Source: Kaiparowitsia implicata GSE-PSE-MK54-09C
Lineage (GTDB): Bacteria; Cyanobacteriota; Cyanobacteriia; Elainellales; Elainellaceae
Direction of reading: 5' to 3'
Assembly: GCA_019359435.1 (NCBI GenBank)
Contig: JAHHHI010000017.1
Location: 1-37,216, forward strand
Length of the DNA: 37,216 bases
The position numbers were made by a program, and so were the translations under genes. Position 1 is the stretch's first letter. Each line of letters opens with the position of its first letter. Below the pieces are notes generated by a model that saw nothing but the letters and a program-made list of their open reading frames with translations, had not been told where the DNA came from and did no database searches. Positions 1-8,987 of this stretch are shown in pieces.

Positions 1-62
1 TCACCGCCCTTAAAGGCTTCGATTGCTTTTTGGCGCAGGTCGTTACTGTAAGGAGCAGGCAT
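1..62 (-). mobile_element. IS630-family transposase, N-terminal fragment cut by window edge
   Basis: Read leftward from an ATG at 60-62, the frame gives MPAPYSNDLRQKAIEAFKGG and runs off the window. This matches the start of the helix-turn-helix region of cyanobacterial IS630/Tc1-type transposases. Only about 20 residues are visible, so catalytic residues and intactness cannot be judged. The family call rests on the characteristic N-terminal string, recalled rather than searched. Confidence 0.7.
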
Positions 63-393
63 AGTTGTATCTCAACGCTTCTTTCCTCCTACAATAACGT
101 CCTAATCTGCCTCAGTAGTGCCATAATGCTCCGAGAGATTCACAATTTAGCTCGTTAACCTGCGCTTTTGGTCAATGCATTACGGCTGGTGCCCAACGCA
201 TCCTATCGCACTCCACCAGCTGATCTCACTCGCGCAACACGGCCTGGGTGCGATCGCCCCGCCGATAATTTTGGGGGCAATAAACGCCATCACCTTTTGC
301 ATGGTGCCGTCGGCGATCGCCTGTGCGGACAGAGTGCCGCCGCATTCTCACAAGACCGACAGACAGCCCTGGTGATAGAGATGGGCGATCGCC
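63..393. other. Gene-free stretch between the IS630 fragment and modBC
   Basis: No convincing coding region is seen on either strand. The short open frames here lack ribosome-binding sites and recognisable motifs. Three HIP1-like GCGATCGC sites lie inside. The outer end of the IS630 element, with its terminal repeat and TA target, should fall in the first 100 bases or so, but I could not place it without the other end. Confidence 0.5.
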
Positions 394-2238
394 TCAGGGC
401 TTTAGCAACAATAGTTGCAATGCTTCCAGGCAGACAAACCACGGCATCGGGCGGTCTTTCAACCCGTTCCACTTTTCCTTAAACACTTCCGCCTGAAGGT
501 GATAATCATCGGAGTTTGCAGGAGGCTCCCCTAGTTTCAAATACAGCGTCATGCGGTGAGGGGTTTCACTCGTTGCAGCTAACCAGGCCAGAAAGGTGTT
601 CGTCTGTGTAGGGGTGTCTAAAAACGTAATCTGATGGGCACGCATACCCACGTGAGTATGTCGGGACGAAACGGGCTCGACCGTTTGCAGGGTACAGTTC
701 CAGTCGAGGGCATGAATTTTTTGCTCAGCCATCGGCTGGATGCGAGAGTAATTTTTACACCCCGTCAGTTGAGCGACCGTTAGGGTGCCAGGATGGTCAA
801 AAATGGTTTGCTTTTGCCCTGCTGCCACGACCTGTCCAGCAGAGAGCACCAGCAGGTTTTGACAAACGCGGTAGGCTTCTTCTAGGTTATGGCTGACGAA
901 GAGGGTCAGGCCGCTGTAATTGGATAGGGTTTTAATCAGTTGCTTTTCGAGTTCGCTGCGTAAATGGGTGTCGAGGGCGGAAAAGGGTTCGTCTAACAGC
1001 AATACATCCGGTTCTGGGGCTAAGGCTCTGGCTAGCGCGACCCGCTGTTGTTGCCCACCGGAGAGCTGATGGGGATAGCGATCGCCCAATTTCTCTAAAT
1101 GCACCAACGTCAACTGCTGGTTGACCCGGAGCGATCGCGGCTTAGGGGGTAGGTGCCGTAGGCCGAAGGCAATATTCTGGGCCACTGTCATATGGGGAAA
1201 CAACGCATAGTTTTGAAACACCAAGCCTACTTTGCGCTGATGGCTTGGTAAATTAATGCCCCGTTTTGAGTCAAACAAGGTTCGACTATTGAGCACAATG
1301 CGTCCCTGGGTAGGAGTTTCTACACCCGCAATACAGCGCAGCAGCATGCTTTTACCAGAACCCGATGCCCCTAACACGCCAAGGGTTTCTTTCTGAGCCA
1401 TAAAAGCCACATCGAGGGTAAATTGCGTCAACTGCTTTTGAATGTTTACCCGTATGCCTGGATCGGCTATGCCCTGCTCAAGGTTCGGGGTTCCTGGCTG
1501 CGAAGCCGCCACAGGCGTAACCGGCTGGTTCCTATCCTCCTGAGCGCTGATCACCTGAGGCTGACTGCCTTGAATTCGGTGCTCGTAGTACGCTTGCCAC
1601 ACATTCGTAGCCACAATGCCAGACAGTGAGATGACCAGAATAACTGTGACCCACAGCCACGCCTCATTCATAGCTCCTGCTTCTACCGCAAAGTAGATGG
1701 CCATCGGCACGGTCTGAGTTTGACCGGGAATATTTCCAGCCAACATCAGAGTGGCCCCAAATTCCCCCAGGGAGCGGGCAAATGCCAGGGTTGTGCCAGC
1801 CAAAATGCCTGGAATGGAGAGGGGCAGCAAAATTCGCCAGAACACGTATGCTCTAGAGGCTCCCAGCGTTTGGGCAACCTGTAACAGGCTGAGATCGACC
1901 TGTTCAAAAGCGCCCAAAGCTGTTTTGTACATTAAGGGAAAGGAAACAACAGTTGCCGCGACCACCGCTGCATACCAAGTGAAAACAATCGTGAAATCAA
2001 ACAGGGCGGTTAGTTTTCCCAGTGGGCCATGCTTGCCAAATAATAAAAGCAGCAAAAAGCCCACAACGGTTGGCGGCAGAATCAGCGGTGCCACAAAAAT
2101 GCCCTCAATCAGTGATTTCCAGCGTCCGCGATAGCCTAACATCCAGTTAGCTGCCGCAATGCCGATGATAAACGTGGCGATCGTGGCGAGTCCTGCGGTT
2201 TTGATGGAAATCCAAAGTGGAGTTAAGTCAACGACCAT
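394..2238 (-). CDS. modBC: Fused molybdate ABC transporter permease / ATPase (ModBC)
   Basis: A 614-residue fusion that supplies both the membrane channel and the ATP-hydrolysing subunit of a molybdate importer in the inner membrane. Residues 1-220 form a ModB-type permease with about five hydrophobic helices and the EAA-like loop (VAQTLGASRAYVFWRILLP). From about residue 265 an ABC ATPase follows, with Walker A GASGSGKS, signature [15 protein letters not shown] and Walker B VLLLDEP. A C-terminal region of about 130 residues occupies the position of the regulatory, oxyanion-binding part of ModC. Fused ModBC proteins are known from Anabaena. It starts 47 bases after modA on the same strand, so the two are probably one operon. 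No strong ribosome-binding site is seen. Sulfate or tungstate as substrate cannot be excluded. Confidence 0.9.
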   Translation of the reverse strand: MVVDLTPLWISIKTAGLATIATFIIGIAAANWMLGYRGRWKSLIEGIFVAPLILPPTVVGFLLLLLFGKHGPLGKLTALFDFTIVFTWYAAVVAATVVSFPLMYKTALGAFEQVDLSLLQVAQTLGASRAYVFWRILLPLSIPGILAGTTLAFARSLGEFGATLMLAGNIPGQTQTVPMAIYFAVEAGAMNEAWLWVTVILVISLSGIVATNVWQAYYEHRIQGSQPQVISAQEDRNQPVTPVAASQPGTPNLEQGIADPGIRVNIQKQLTQFTLDVAFMAQKETLGVLGASGSGKSMLLRCIAGVETPTQGRIVLNSRTLFDSKRGINLPSHQRKVGLVFQNYALFPHMTVAQNIAFGLRHLPPKPRSLRVNQQLTLVHLEKLGDRYPHQLSGGQQQRVALARALAPEPDVLLLDEPFSALDTHLRSELEKQLIKTLSNYSGLTLFVSHNLEEAYRVCQNLLVLSAGQVVAAGQKQTIFDHPGTLTVAQLTGCKNYSRIQPMAEQKIHALDWNCTLQTVEPVSSRHTHVGMRAHQITFLDTPTQTNTFLAWLAATSETPHRMTLYLKLGEPPANSDDYHLQAEVFKEKWNGLKDRPMPWFVCLEALQLLLLKP

Positions 2239-2285
2239 AACAGTGAAGAACAGTGAGGTGCGATGCAGTTTATACAGACGGCTGA

Positions 2286-3107
2286 CTATTCACGTGTGCC
2301 AAAACCATGTCGGCTGAAGACGGCTTGTGCTTCCTGGCTCGTCAAGAATTGGGTATAGGTATGGGCGGCTTGCGGGTTGCGGCTGGCTGCGATCGCCGCG
2401 ATCGGATAGACGATAGGAGTGTGCAAATCGGCAGAAGCCGTGGCAACGTTTCGCACCTGATGTGAAATCTGAGCATCGGTGGTGTAAACAACACCGGCAT
2501 CGGCATTACCGCTCTCAACGGTGCCTAAAACATTTCGCACCGAATTGCCATACACGAACTTAGGACGCAACTGATCCAAAATGCCCAGGCTACGGAACAT
2601 CTCCTCAGCATATTGCCCAGCCGGTACGCTGCGGGGCTCTCCGACTGAGATGCGATTAATGGCTGGGTTAGTGAGGTGCTGAAACTCTGTTAGCTCCAGC
2701 GTTGAATCACGGGGCACGACCAACGCCAGACTGTTGGTCAGCAAATCACGACGAGTCTCTTTGACAATTAAATTCTTTTCCTGCAACGCATCCATTTGTT
2801 CGGACGCTGCTGAAATAAACAGAGCTACAGAAGCACCCTGCTCAATTTGCTGCTGAAGTGAACCGGACGCCGCAAAGTTGTAGTTCACTTGAATGGCTGG
2901 ATTCGCCGATTCAAAAGTCGGATCTAGCTCCTCAAGCGCATCTTGCAAGCTGGCAGCAGCAGAGACGAGCAAGGTAATCGGTTCTGCCGATGGACGGGAA
3001 GACGCGACTGGACTGGGTGAGGGTTGATTCACCGTGCGCACGCCGCATGCTGCCAACAAACCCACCAAAGCTAGCACCCAAACCCATCGTCCTTGCGTCA
3101 GCCTCAT
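2286..3107 (-). CDS. modA: Molybdate-binding lipoprotein ModA
   Basis: A 273-residue periplasmic substrate-binding protein that hands molybdate to the ModBC transporter encoded just downstream. The N-terminus (MRLTQGRWVWVLALVGLLAAC) is a lipoprotein signal with lipobox LAAC, so the mature protein is probably anchored at Cys21. The body has the ModA pattern: VSAAASLQDAL near residue 50, FAASGSLQQQIEQGA with the oxyanion-binding serine, SVGEPRSVPAGQYAEE, and GNADAGVVYTTDA. It is the first gene of the leftward modA-modBC pair. No ModE site was recognised upstream. Confidence 0.92.
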   Translation of the reverse strand: MRLTQGRWVWVLALVGLLAACGVRTVNQPSPSPVASSRPSAEPITLLVSAAASLQDALEELDPTFESANPAIQVNYNFAASGSLQQQIEQGASVALFISAASEQMDALQEKNLIVKETRRDLLTNSLALVVPRDSTLELTEFQHLTNPAINRISVGEPRSVPAGQYAEEMFRSLGILDQLRPKFVYGNSVRNVLGTVESGNADAGVVYTTDAQISHQVRNVATASADLHTPIVYPIAAIAASRNPQAAHTYTQFLTSQEAQAVFSRHGFGTRE

Positions 3108-3588
3108 CGTTGTTCAAACCTGTTTTTCAAATCGCATCATGCAAGTATTGCCAGCACATCGCCCGTATTCTTGCATTGAATCCATCACCTATCACCTCAT
3201 GGAGGGCGGGTGCCCTCAGGTTCATTGTCTTGCTGGGATTAGGTAATATCAATTCCAAAAATTTGGGCTACAAATGGGGGGCAAGGAGGCTTCGCCCCCT
3301 TGTGGAGAACTGAGTTCCCCACCCCCTCCTCAAACAATCCGTCGTTCTGATTTAGAGAATTGATATAACGCTCTTCGTTGGTTCTCGGATTTAAAGTGCC
3401 GAAACCTCGAGAATGGGTTGGGTGCTGAGTATAACAATTAACGTATATGCGCGGGTTCACCTGTTCTCTGCCCAAAGCCAAAGTTTTAGGCATTGGTCGA
3501 ACTGACGGTTTAGCTCGGTTCGCTTGCAGAGTACGACAGGTTCCTAGGGCAGATGTTGGCGATCGCCCTCAGCAAAACGCCAAAATTC
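3108..3588. other. Gene-free region upstream of modA
   Basis: About 480 bases separate modA from the DUF1643 gene, both of which read leftward. The region must hold the modA promoter and holds the 121-bp inverted-repeat element. The short frames seen here lack motifs and ribosome-binding sites. Confidence 0.5.
3246..3366. repeat. MITE-like element, 121 bp, with 10-bp inverted ends
   Basis: ATATCAATTC at 3246-3255 is repeated in inverted orientation as GAATTGATAT at 3357-3366. Between them lies a G-rich hairpin region around 3276-3300, with GGGGGC pairing with GCCCCC. It lies upstream of modA and contains no plausible gene. No target duplication was established and no second copy is in the window, so the mobile origin is inferred from form only. 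Confidence 0.4.
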
Positions 3589-4095
3589 CTATTGCCCAAA
3601 ATCCTGCAGAGAAAAGTTCTGGAGTAGGGTGTGACGCGACACGTACAGAGGGTGGCGGGGCTGACGCGCTTGAGTGAATCCGAGGCAATACTGGGGCTTG
3701 TGGGGGGCAACCGTATATAGCAGAGTGAGCAACGTGCGATCGCGCCCCTGCCAAGTGCCCCCATTGCCCCAAGCCAGCAGAATCGCATCGGCCTTTTCGA
3801 CCGTGCGGCAGATAGTGTGGTCGTTCTCCTTCCCCACCGGCTGCGGTATTCGTCGCAGATCGGCAGGTCGCGTTGCACAAGCCGCAAATAAATTCACCAC
3901 ATCCAGCGCCCCAAACCCCCAAACCTGCGACAGCCCAACACAGCGGCGCAACGTTGCATCGTTGTGGGTGGCATCTGCGGTGCTGGGGTTCAGCATCACC
4001 ACCATCAAACGCGGCGCAGCGCGTTCCCAGCTGCGCCACAGCCGATAGCGATAGCGACCCGTTGGGTCGAAGATAGCGCCAGACTGCTCAATCAA
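3589..4095 (-). CDS. DUF1643 domain protein
   Basis: A 168-residue protein of unknown function matching the DUF1643 family. The family signature is clear: GRYRYRLWRSW near residue 13, VVMLNPSTADATHNDATLRRC (residues 32-52), WGFGALDVVNLFA, and the downstream AILLAWGNGG. The ATG at 4093-4095 opens directly into family sequence. There is no signal peptide, so it is presumably cytosolic. The family occurs widely in bacteria and phages with no settled activity. It is separated from proB by about 190 bases that contain a dispersed repeat. Confidence 0.85.
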   Translation of the reverse strand: MIEQSGAIFDPTGRYRYRLWRSWERAAPRLMVVMLNPSTADATHNDATLRRCVGLSQVWGFGALDVVNLFAACATRPADLRRIPQPVGKENDHTICRTVEKADAILLAWGNGGTWQGRDRTLLTLLYTVAPHKPQYCLGFTQARQPRHPLYVSRHTLLQNFSLQDFGQ

Positions 4096-4156
4096 ACTTA
4101 ACTGTCCTGTGAGTGGGTTAAGCCCGGGTTAACGCTTGCCGTTAGCGCCAGAGTCT

Positions 4157-4215
4157 TAAGGCGTGTCACCAATTCTGACTACAAGCCTTATTTCATCAGC
4201 GTTGCCACGCCCGAC
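4157..4215 (-). repeat. 59-bp dispersed element, copy 1
   Basis: Read on the minus strand this stretch begins GTCGGGCGTGGCAACGCT and ends GAATTGGTGACACGCC. It matches 8988-9046 on the plus strand without gaps at about 80 percent (my count: 12 mismatches in 59). Its ends are inverted relative to each other (GGGCGTGGCA versus the complement of TGACACGCC), as in a very small MITE. Confidence 0.6.
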
Positions 4216-4228
4216 TAACCAACAGGCT

Positions 4229-4251
4229 AGGGGCTGTAACCCCTTATTTTT
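4229..4251 (+). terminator. Hairpin followed by a T-rich tract
   Basis: AGGGG at 4229-4233 pairs with CCCCT at 4240-4244 around a 6-base loop. TATTTTT follows on the plus strand. The form is that of an intrinsic terminator, but both flanking genes read leftward. It either stops an unseen plus-strand transcript or belongs to the neighbouring repeat. The stem is short. Confidence 0.3.
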
Positions 4252-4281
4252 GGGTCAGCCGCAGTCAAATCATGACAGCCT

Positions 4282-5406
4282 CTAGCTCAGCACCAGATTA
4301 TCGCGGTGGATGACCGTCGCCTCGCCTGCATAGCCTAGAATTTTAGGAATCTCGTCCGAGTGGTGTCCTCGAATTTTCTGAAGTTCAGTGTTGGCATAGT
4401 TCACAATGCCTCGCGCTACTTCTGTGCCGCGCTGGTCGCAGATTTGCACTGCATCCCCCGCCTGAAACTCACCTTCAATTTCGTTGATCCCGGCGGCTAG
4501 CAGCGACTTCCCAGCCGTTTGAATAGCGGCGATCGCCCCACTATCCAAATACAGTTTGCCTGCGGGAATCAGTCCGTGGGCAATCCAGCGTTTGCGTGCA
4601 TTTTGGGGATCAAGCTCCGCCTCAAACTGAGTGCCCAACGCCTCGCCCGCCAAAATTTTGAGGATATTATGGGGCGATCGCCCTTCTGTAATCACCGTAC
4701 GCACTCCGGCAGCTGTTGCAATGCGAGCCGCTGCAATCTTCGTCACCATGCCCCCAGTGCCCCAACCCGAGCCGCGATCGCCGATGGCGACATTCAGCGC
4801 CATCAGCGTGTCAATATCCTCCACCACGCTAATGGGCGTCGCAGTGGGGTCTTGACGCGGATCGGCAGAATAGAGCTGATCCACATCCGTCAGCAGAAAC
4901 AGCCAGTCTGCTTCGACCAAACTAGCCACCTGCGCCGACAAGGTATCGTTATCGCCAAATTTCAGCTCATCGACGGCTAAGGTGTCGTTTTCATTCACAA
5001 TCGGCACCACCCCCAAGGTCAGCAATTGCCGAAAGGTGCGATACGCGTTGACATATCGGCTGCGCTGCACCAAATCGCTGCGGGTAATCAACACCTGAGC
5101 AATGGGCTGGTCTAACGAAGAAAAAAAGTCATCATACACTCGCATCAGTCGCCCCTGCCCTACCGCAGCAACCGCTTGCTTCATCGCCATCGTGCGAGGC
5201 CGCTCTCGAATGCCCAGCCTAGTGCAGCCGACCCCCACCGCCCCCGACGACACTAAAATTACGTCATAGCCCTGCTGCTTCAGCGTACACAGCACTTCTA
5301 CTAGCGTTGCAATAGTAGACAGCGCCAACCGCCCAGTACTGGGATGGGTGAGGCTAGATGTGCCAATTTTAATGACGAGCGTTTGAGACGGGCTCGATAT
5401 AGGCAT
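4282..5406 (-). CDS. proB: Glutamate 5-kinase
   Basis: A 374-residue enzyme that phosphorylates L-glutamate to gamma-glutamyl phosphate with ATP, the first step of proline synthesis in the cytosol. The amino-acid kinase domain (residues 1-260) shows [48 protein letters not shown], the ATP-binding segment LLTDVDQLY, and [18 protein letters not shown]-terminal PUA domain (about 285-365) is present, as in full-length bacterial ProB. It is the last gene of the leftward DUF3727-mltG-yqeG-proB row, but a gap of about 780 bases from the yqeG start to the proB start, including 259 intergenic bases, suggests its own promoter. Proline feedback inhibition is usual for the family. Confidence 0.95.
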   Translation of the reverse strand: MPISSPSQTLVIKIGTSSLTHPSTGRLALSTIATLVEVLCTLKQQGYDVILVSSGAVGVGCTRLGIRERPRTMAMKQAVAAVGQGRLMRVYDDFFSSLDQPIAQVLITRSDLVQRSRYVNAYRTFRQLLTLGVVPIVNENDTLAVDELKFGDNDTLSAQVASLVEADWLFLLTDVDQLYSADPRQDPTATPISVVEDIDTLMALNVAIGDRGSGWGTGGMVTKIAAARIATAAGVRTVITEGRSPHNILKILAGEALGTQFEAELDPQNARKRWIAHGLIPAGKLYLDSGAIAAIQTAGKSLLAAGINEIEGEFQAGDAVQICDQRGTEVARGIVNYANTELQKIRGHHSDEIPKILGYAGEATVIHRDNLVLS

Positions 5407-5665
5407 GAGTGCAGTGAAACGCTAGAGAGAATGAACCCACAAGTGAAAAGGCTGACAAAACACTCGACGCCATAGCAAAACGCCAGCCCTCTATTGGTGA
5501 GAGCCAGCGCCTTGCAGCAGTCTAAACGGTATTTATGGACGAGGTCTTTATATCAGCGACCCCTTTTATTACTTTTATCATGGCCGAAAATCTGAGGAAA
5601 CGTTTTGTTTTTAATCTTCTCTTTAGGTTTAGTAGTATTAAGCAATGTAACGCTTAGAGGCTGGC

Positions 5666-6190
5666 TTACTCTTGCCATGGAGCGAGCGATGCGCCCAGAA
5701 TCTGAGACACCCACACCTCTGCGGCGTGCACGGGATAGCGCTTATTGGTCTGGCTGGGGTTGACCATGGGGTCTACCAAAATGGTGAACATGCCGAGGCG
5801 ATTGCCCGCTAGCACATCAGTAAATAGGCGATCGCCCACCATCGCGATTTGTTCAATGGGCATATTCATAGAACTTGCCGCCTCTCGCAGTTTGCGGCGC
5901 GATGGCTTGCGTGCCCCTACGAGATAGGGCAGCCTCAGCGATGCGGCAATGCCGCCGATGCGAGTGCGGCTGATATTGTTGCTAACGAGCCAGATCGACG
6001 CAACCGGACGAATCTGCTCTAGCCATTGCGTTAGTTCGTCCGACGCCTGCTTCAAACTAACTGGCACAAGGGTTTCATCCACATCTAGGATTAACCCCTT
6101 GAGCCCATGCCGTTCTAGCAAGGCTGGCGTCAGGGTCGTAATTGGCCCACCCAGTACCACATCCGGCTGTAGCAGTTTTCCCCAAGACAT
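5666..6190 (-). CDS. YqeG-family HAD-IIIA phosphatase
   Basis: A HAD-superfamily hydrolase of about 174 residues. Motif I is LILDVDETLVP, with the nucleophile and acid/base aspartates in DVDET. Motif II is the serine of WLVSNN, and motif III/IV is VGDRLFTDVLAGN. It is of the YqeG / PGP-phosphatase-like type. Cyanobacterial members typically begin MSW.KLLQPD, so I place the start at the ATG at 6188-6190 rather than the TTG five codons upstream. It lies 87 bases downstream of mltG on the same strand. The substrate is uncertain; phosphatidylglycerophosphate is a possibility from related families. Confidence 0.85.
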   Translation of the reverse strand: MSWGKLLQPDVVLGGPITTLTPALLERHGLKGLILDVDETLVPVSLKQASDELTQWLEQIRPVASIWLVSNNISRTRIGGIAASLRLPYLVGARKPSRRKLREAASSMNMPIEQIAMVGDRLFTDVLAGNRLGMFTILVDPMVNPSQTNKRYPVHAAEVWVSQILGASLAPWQE

Positions 6191-6277
6191 AGACAGGTGG
6201 CACAACGCAAAAACGAGAACAGTGCAAGAGCAAGAACGTGCAAAAACAAGAGCAGTTAAATCAGGATGTCACAAGCG

Positions 6278-7396
6278 TTAATTTGCAGCTCCGGCGGTAG
6301 AAGGGCGATCGCGCGCAGACAGATCCGCATCCACTGCTGCTTTTGCCGCCTCATGCTCGGCTAGAGTTCGGCTAAAAATATGGGTGCCATCATAGCGCGC
6401 CATGAAGTATAGATACTCCGTCTCACCCGGATCGATCGACTCTTGCAGACTGGCATAGCCCGGCGCCGCAATAGGCGTGGGGGTCAACCCCGGATTAATG
6501 TAGGTGTTGTAAGGCGAGGGTTGCGCTACCTGCGCATAAGTCAACGGTTGCTCTACCGTTTGGCGAATCCCCAACCCATACTCCACCGTGGGGTCTGCAC
6601 CCAGGGGCATGCCCATCTCTAGCCGTCGGGCAAAAACAGCTGCGATTGTGGGGCGTTCTTCATCCACCACTGCCTCTTTTTCTACAATGCTAGAGAGCGT
6701 CACCCACTCAAGCAGAGAATAGCGGCTCGGTGACTGGCTGTCTTGATACAGCGGCAAAGCCACCTGTTCAAACTGCAGCAGCATTTGATCAACAATTGCC
6801 TCTGGTGTAATGTCTCCCGCAATGCTGTAAGTATCGGGAAACAAAAAGCCCTCTAACATCGGGATATCGTCGGGTAGCCACGGGTAGCGGTCGCGCGGCA
6901 CCGTATCTACCGCCTGCAAAAATTCATCAGCCGTAAAGAAGTCTCGTTCTTCAAAATATTCCGCCATCTGAGCCAGCGTCCACCCTTCGGGAATCGTAAA
7001 GCTCAACTGCATGACATCGCCCCGACGGAGCTTCTCAGAGATTTCTGTTAACGACTCAGCTGGAGAGATCTCATACACCCCGGCTTGGTAGGTGCCCTCT
7101 TGCTGTTGCAACGTCTGCCATCGTGTCCACACATCCCAAGCCCGACTAGAGCGAATCAGTCCTGCGTTTTCGAGCGTTTCGCCAATTTCTCCAGCGGTGC
7201 TGCCCGATGCAATCTCGATCTGAACGGGCTGAATCGGCTCAACCGGCTGCGCTGAACCCTCTACTCCTGCCGCGACCGCACCCACAGGTGCACTAGCCCA
7301 ACTCCACCAGCGCCATCCTTGCCAGCCAAACAGCCCGATGACCACGGGCAGCAGCAGCAGATAGAAAAACCATCGGGAGATTCGTCTTGCAGTCAT
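6278..7396 (-). CDS. mltG: Endolytic murein transglycosylase MltG
   Basis: A 372-residue inner-membrane enzyme that cleaves nascent glycan strands and is thought to set their length. One N-terminal transmembrane helix (WFFYLLLLPVVIGLFGW) is followed by a LysM-like region (IEIASGSTAGEIGETLENAGLI). The YceG catalytic core follows, with the catalytic glutamate in SSIVEKEA, the LEGFLFPDTY segment, ADPTVEYGLG, and SPYNTYINPGLTPTPIAAPG. The ATG at 7394-7396 directly precedes a positively charged stretch before the helix. The gap to the upstream DUF3727 gene is 33 bases, so co-transcription is likely. Confidence 0.93.
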   Translation of the reverse strand: MTARRISRWFFYLLLLPVVIGLFGWQGWRWWSWASAPVGAVAAGVEGSAQPVEPIQPVQIEIASGSTAGEIGETLENAGLIRSSRAWDVWTRWQTLQQQEGTYQAGVYEISPAESLTEISEKLRRGDVMQLSFTIPEGWTLAQMAEYFEERDFFTADEFLQAVDTVPRDRYPWLPDDIPMLEGFLFPDTYSIAGDITPEAIVDQMLLQFEQVALPLYQDSQSPSRYSLLEWVTLSSIVEKEAVVDEERPTIAAVFARRLEMGMPLGADPTVEYGLGIRQTVEQPLTYAQVAQPSPYNTYINPGLTPTPIAAPGYASLQESIDPGETEYLYFMARYDGTHIFSRTLAEHEAAKAAVDADLSARDRPSTAGAAN

Positions 7397-7429
7397 AACA
7401 CCGGGAGGAATAACGACACTCGTGGAAGG

Positions 7430-7987
7430 TTAATCTTCCATCGCTTCGAAAAGTTTTGACTCAAGCTGCGATCGCACTGCCTGAAACTCTTCAGGAGAGA
7501 GCAATTGGGGCAACCCCTTGCTGTCTACCCGAGCAAAAAATAGCAGCGGGTCGAGCGGGGTGCAAATATCATAGGCCTGCTCTTCATGATAGAAAAAGGC
7601 TAGCCGCTGAAACTGCTCAGCTTCAAAGTCTTCACCCTCATCCGCTAAATCTAGCGTGATGGTTTCTTCTTCATTAAGCTCGGGCAAGTCGCCCGCTGCC
7701 GTCAAGCTAAACGCAGTACGCTGTAGTGTCAGCTCTTGTTCAGCCAGCACCGCCTTTGCGGTTTCAAACACCTTATCAATTTCGTCATCATCTAAGTCGA
7801 CCAGGGTTTCGACTTCTTCATCTTCTTCGTCGACTTCCCAAGCAAAAATTTCAATTGGCGAATCAACCGGAAGCAGCAGCACGTAATCCGTTCCGTCTAC
7901 TTCTAGTGAATGCTCAACATAGCAGAGAAGCGTCTTCCCACCTTCGTCGGTCAGGGTAACAGTGGACGCTTCTTCTTCCATACCCAT
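7430..7987 (-). CDS. DUF3727 / DUF1292-type conserved cyanobacterial protein
   Basis: An acidic cytosolic protein of unknown function. The N-terminal half (VTLTDEGGKTLLCYVEHSLEVDG to PVDSPIEIFAWE) resembles DUF1292, and the second half (FQRLAFFYHEEQAYDICTPLDPLLFFAR) is typical of cyanobacterial DUF3727 proteins. The open frame extends upstream to 8062, but an AAGGA ribosome-binding site sits eight bases before the ATG at 7985-7987. The upstream ATG at 7996 overlaps that site, so I prefer 7987. In other cyanobacteria this gene commonly sits beside mltG and ruvX; ruvX is absent here. Confidence 0.85.
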   Translation of the reverse strand: MGMEEEASTVTLTDEGGKTLLCYVEHSLEVDGTDYVLLLPVDSPIEIFAWEVDEEDEEVETLVDLDDDEIDKVFETAKAVLAEQELTLQRTAFSLTAAGDLPELNEEETITLDLADEGEDFEAEQFQRLAFFYHEEQAYDICTPLDPLLFFARVDSKGLPQLLSPEEFQAVRSQLESKLFEAMED

Positions 7988-8276
7988 ATTATTCATCCTT
8001 GAAAAATCGGTTCCTTTCCTACGGTTGACATGCAATTTGCCTGAGACGCAGTGCCGAGCCACTGCGATCGCCCAAGCTCTAAACGCCGCTCAACCTAATG
8101 AGTATACCTGAGAAGGGTAAAACGCTACGCATTGTCAAGGCAGCTTCCACCCTAAGACAGATGCCGAGGGTAAGAACCAAACCGCGCCGCTGCAAGATTA
8201 GCGCCTGCACCCAGGAGACACACACGCTGGCGAATTACGCCGATTTCAGCCGACAGCCTGCCGTCTATAACGTGCT

Positions 8277-8636
8277 CTAAAACTCGCTGCTGTAGGAATC
8301 TGACATCGATTCTTGATCACGCTTAGACCCCAGCAGATCTAACCGATCAACCCGGATCACTGGCTTAGACCGCTCAACCCCAGTACCGCGATCTTGCCAA
8401 TAGTCAAACTTGAGGGTACCAGTCACCCCGATTAGGCTGCCTTTGCGCACGTAATCTGCCGCAATTTGCGCCGTTTTCCCCCAAATTTCTAGAGCAAACC
8501 AGTCCGGTTCATCACTATTGCGCGATCGACGACTAACCGCCAGAGTCAGGTTGCACACTACATTACCCGACTCAAAATATTTCACATCAGGGTCGCGCCC
8601 TGCGCGGCCTACCAGCGTTACACAATTTAGGCTCAT
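8277..8636 (-). CDS. ssb: Single-stranded DNA-binding protein
   Basis: A 119-residue OB-fold protein that coats single-stranded DNA during replication and repair. It begins MSLNCVTLVGRAGRDPDVKY and contains DWFALEIWGKTAQIAADYV and LIGVTGTLKFDYW, the usual SSB core. The length fits the short cyanobacterial form. The C-terminus (DSYSSEF) ends in Glu-Phe but lacks the long acidic DDDIPF-type tail of E. coli SSB. It is preceded by a likely minus-10 element at 8714-8719 and followed by about 290 bases before the DUF3727 start. Confidence 0.93.
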   Translation of the reverse strand: MSLNCVTLVGRAGRDPDVKYFESGNVVCNLTLAVSRRSRNSDEPDWFALEIWGKTAQIAADYVRKGSLIGVTGTLKFDYWQDRGTGVERSKPVIRVDRLDLLGSKRDQESMSDSYSSEF

Positions 8637-8713
8637 AGGATTGATGTTTGTATGATGATGCTCTTAAATCTTGGCCCTAGTTTTTGACCCTGTCCTTTGA
8701 TGATCCTCTAATA

Positions 8714-8719
8714 ATTATA
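8714..8719 (-). promoter_or_regulatory. Probable minus-10 box of the ssb promoter
   Basis: Read on the minus strand this is a perfect TATAAT, 78 bases before the ssb ATG. A TTGTAC-like minus-35 candidate lies farther upstream at a spacing of about 21, which is too long. The call therefore rests on the minus-10 box and its position. Confidence 0.45.
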
Positions 8720-8867
8720 GCAGCCGAACTCAGTTAAACAGTACAAAAGTACTGAATTAGGCCATCTCTGAGCCGCCACCTGAAACCTTGCAAGAGCTAG
8801 AGGCTGTCATCAATTAGCCTCTGATATCCCAGAAATCAACTATCCCAGAAATCAATAGTCACAACCC

Positions 8868-8975
8868 CTAGTGCAGCGTCAGCGCTAAGAATTAGGGTTG
8901 ACGTTCCCCGAAGTCTTTCTCGGTATGCCTCCTAGAAGGTGGCGACCCTAAAATTAAGGCTTGACGCTGCACTAG
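8868..8975. repeat. MITE-like element, 108 bp, with 14-bp perfect inverted ends
   Basis: CTAGTGCAGCGTCA at 8868-8881 and TGACGCTGCACTAG at 8962-8975 are perfect inverted repeats. A second, imperfect inverted pair lies inside (AATTAGGGT near 8891 and ACCCTAAAATT near 8945). The outermost CTAG may be part of the repeat or a target duplication. There is no coding content. A sister element (8988-9046) lies 12 bases away. Confidence 0.6.
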
Positions 8976-8987
8976 CCTGGTTTTTGG

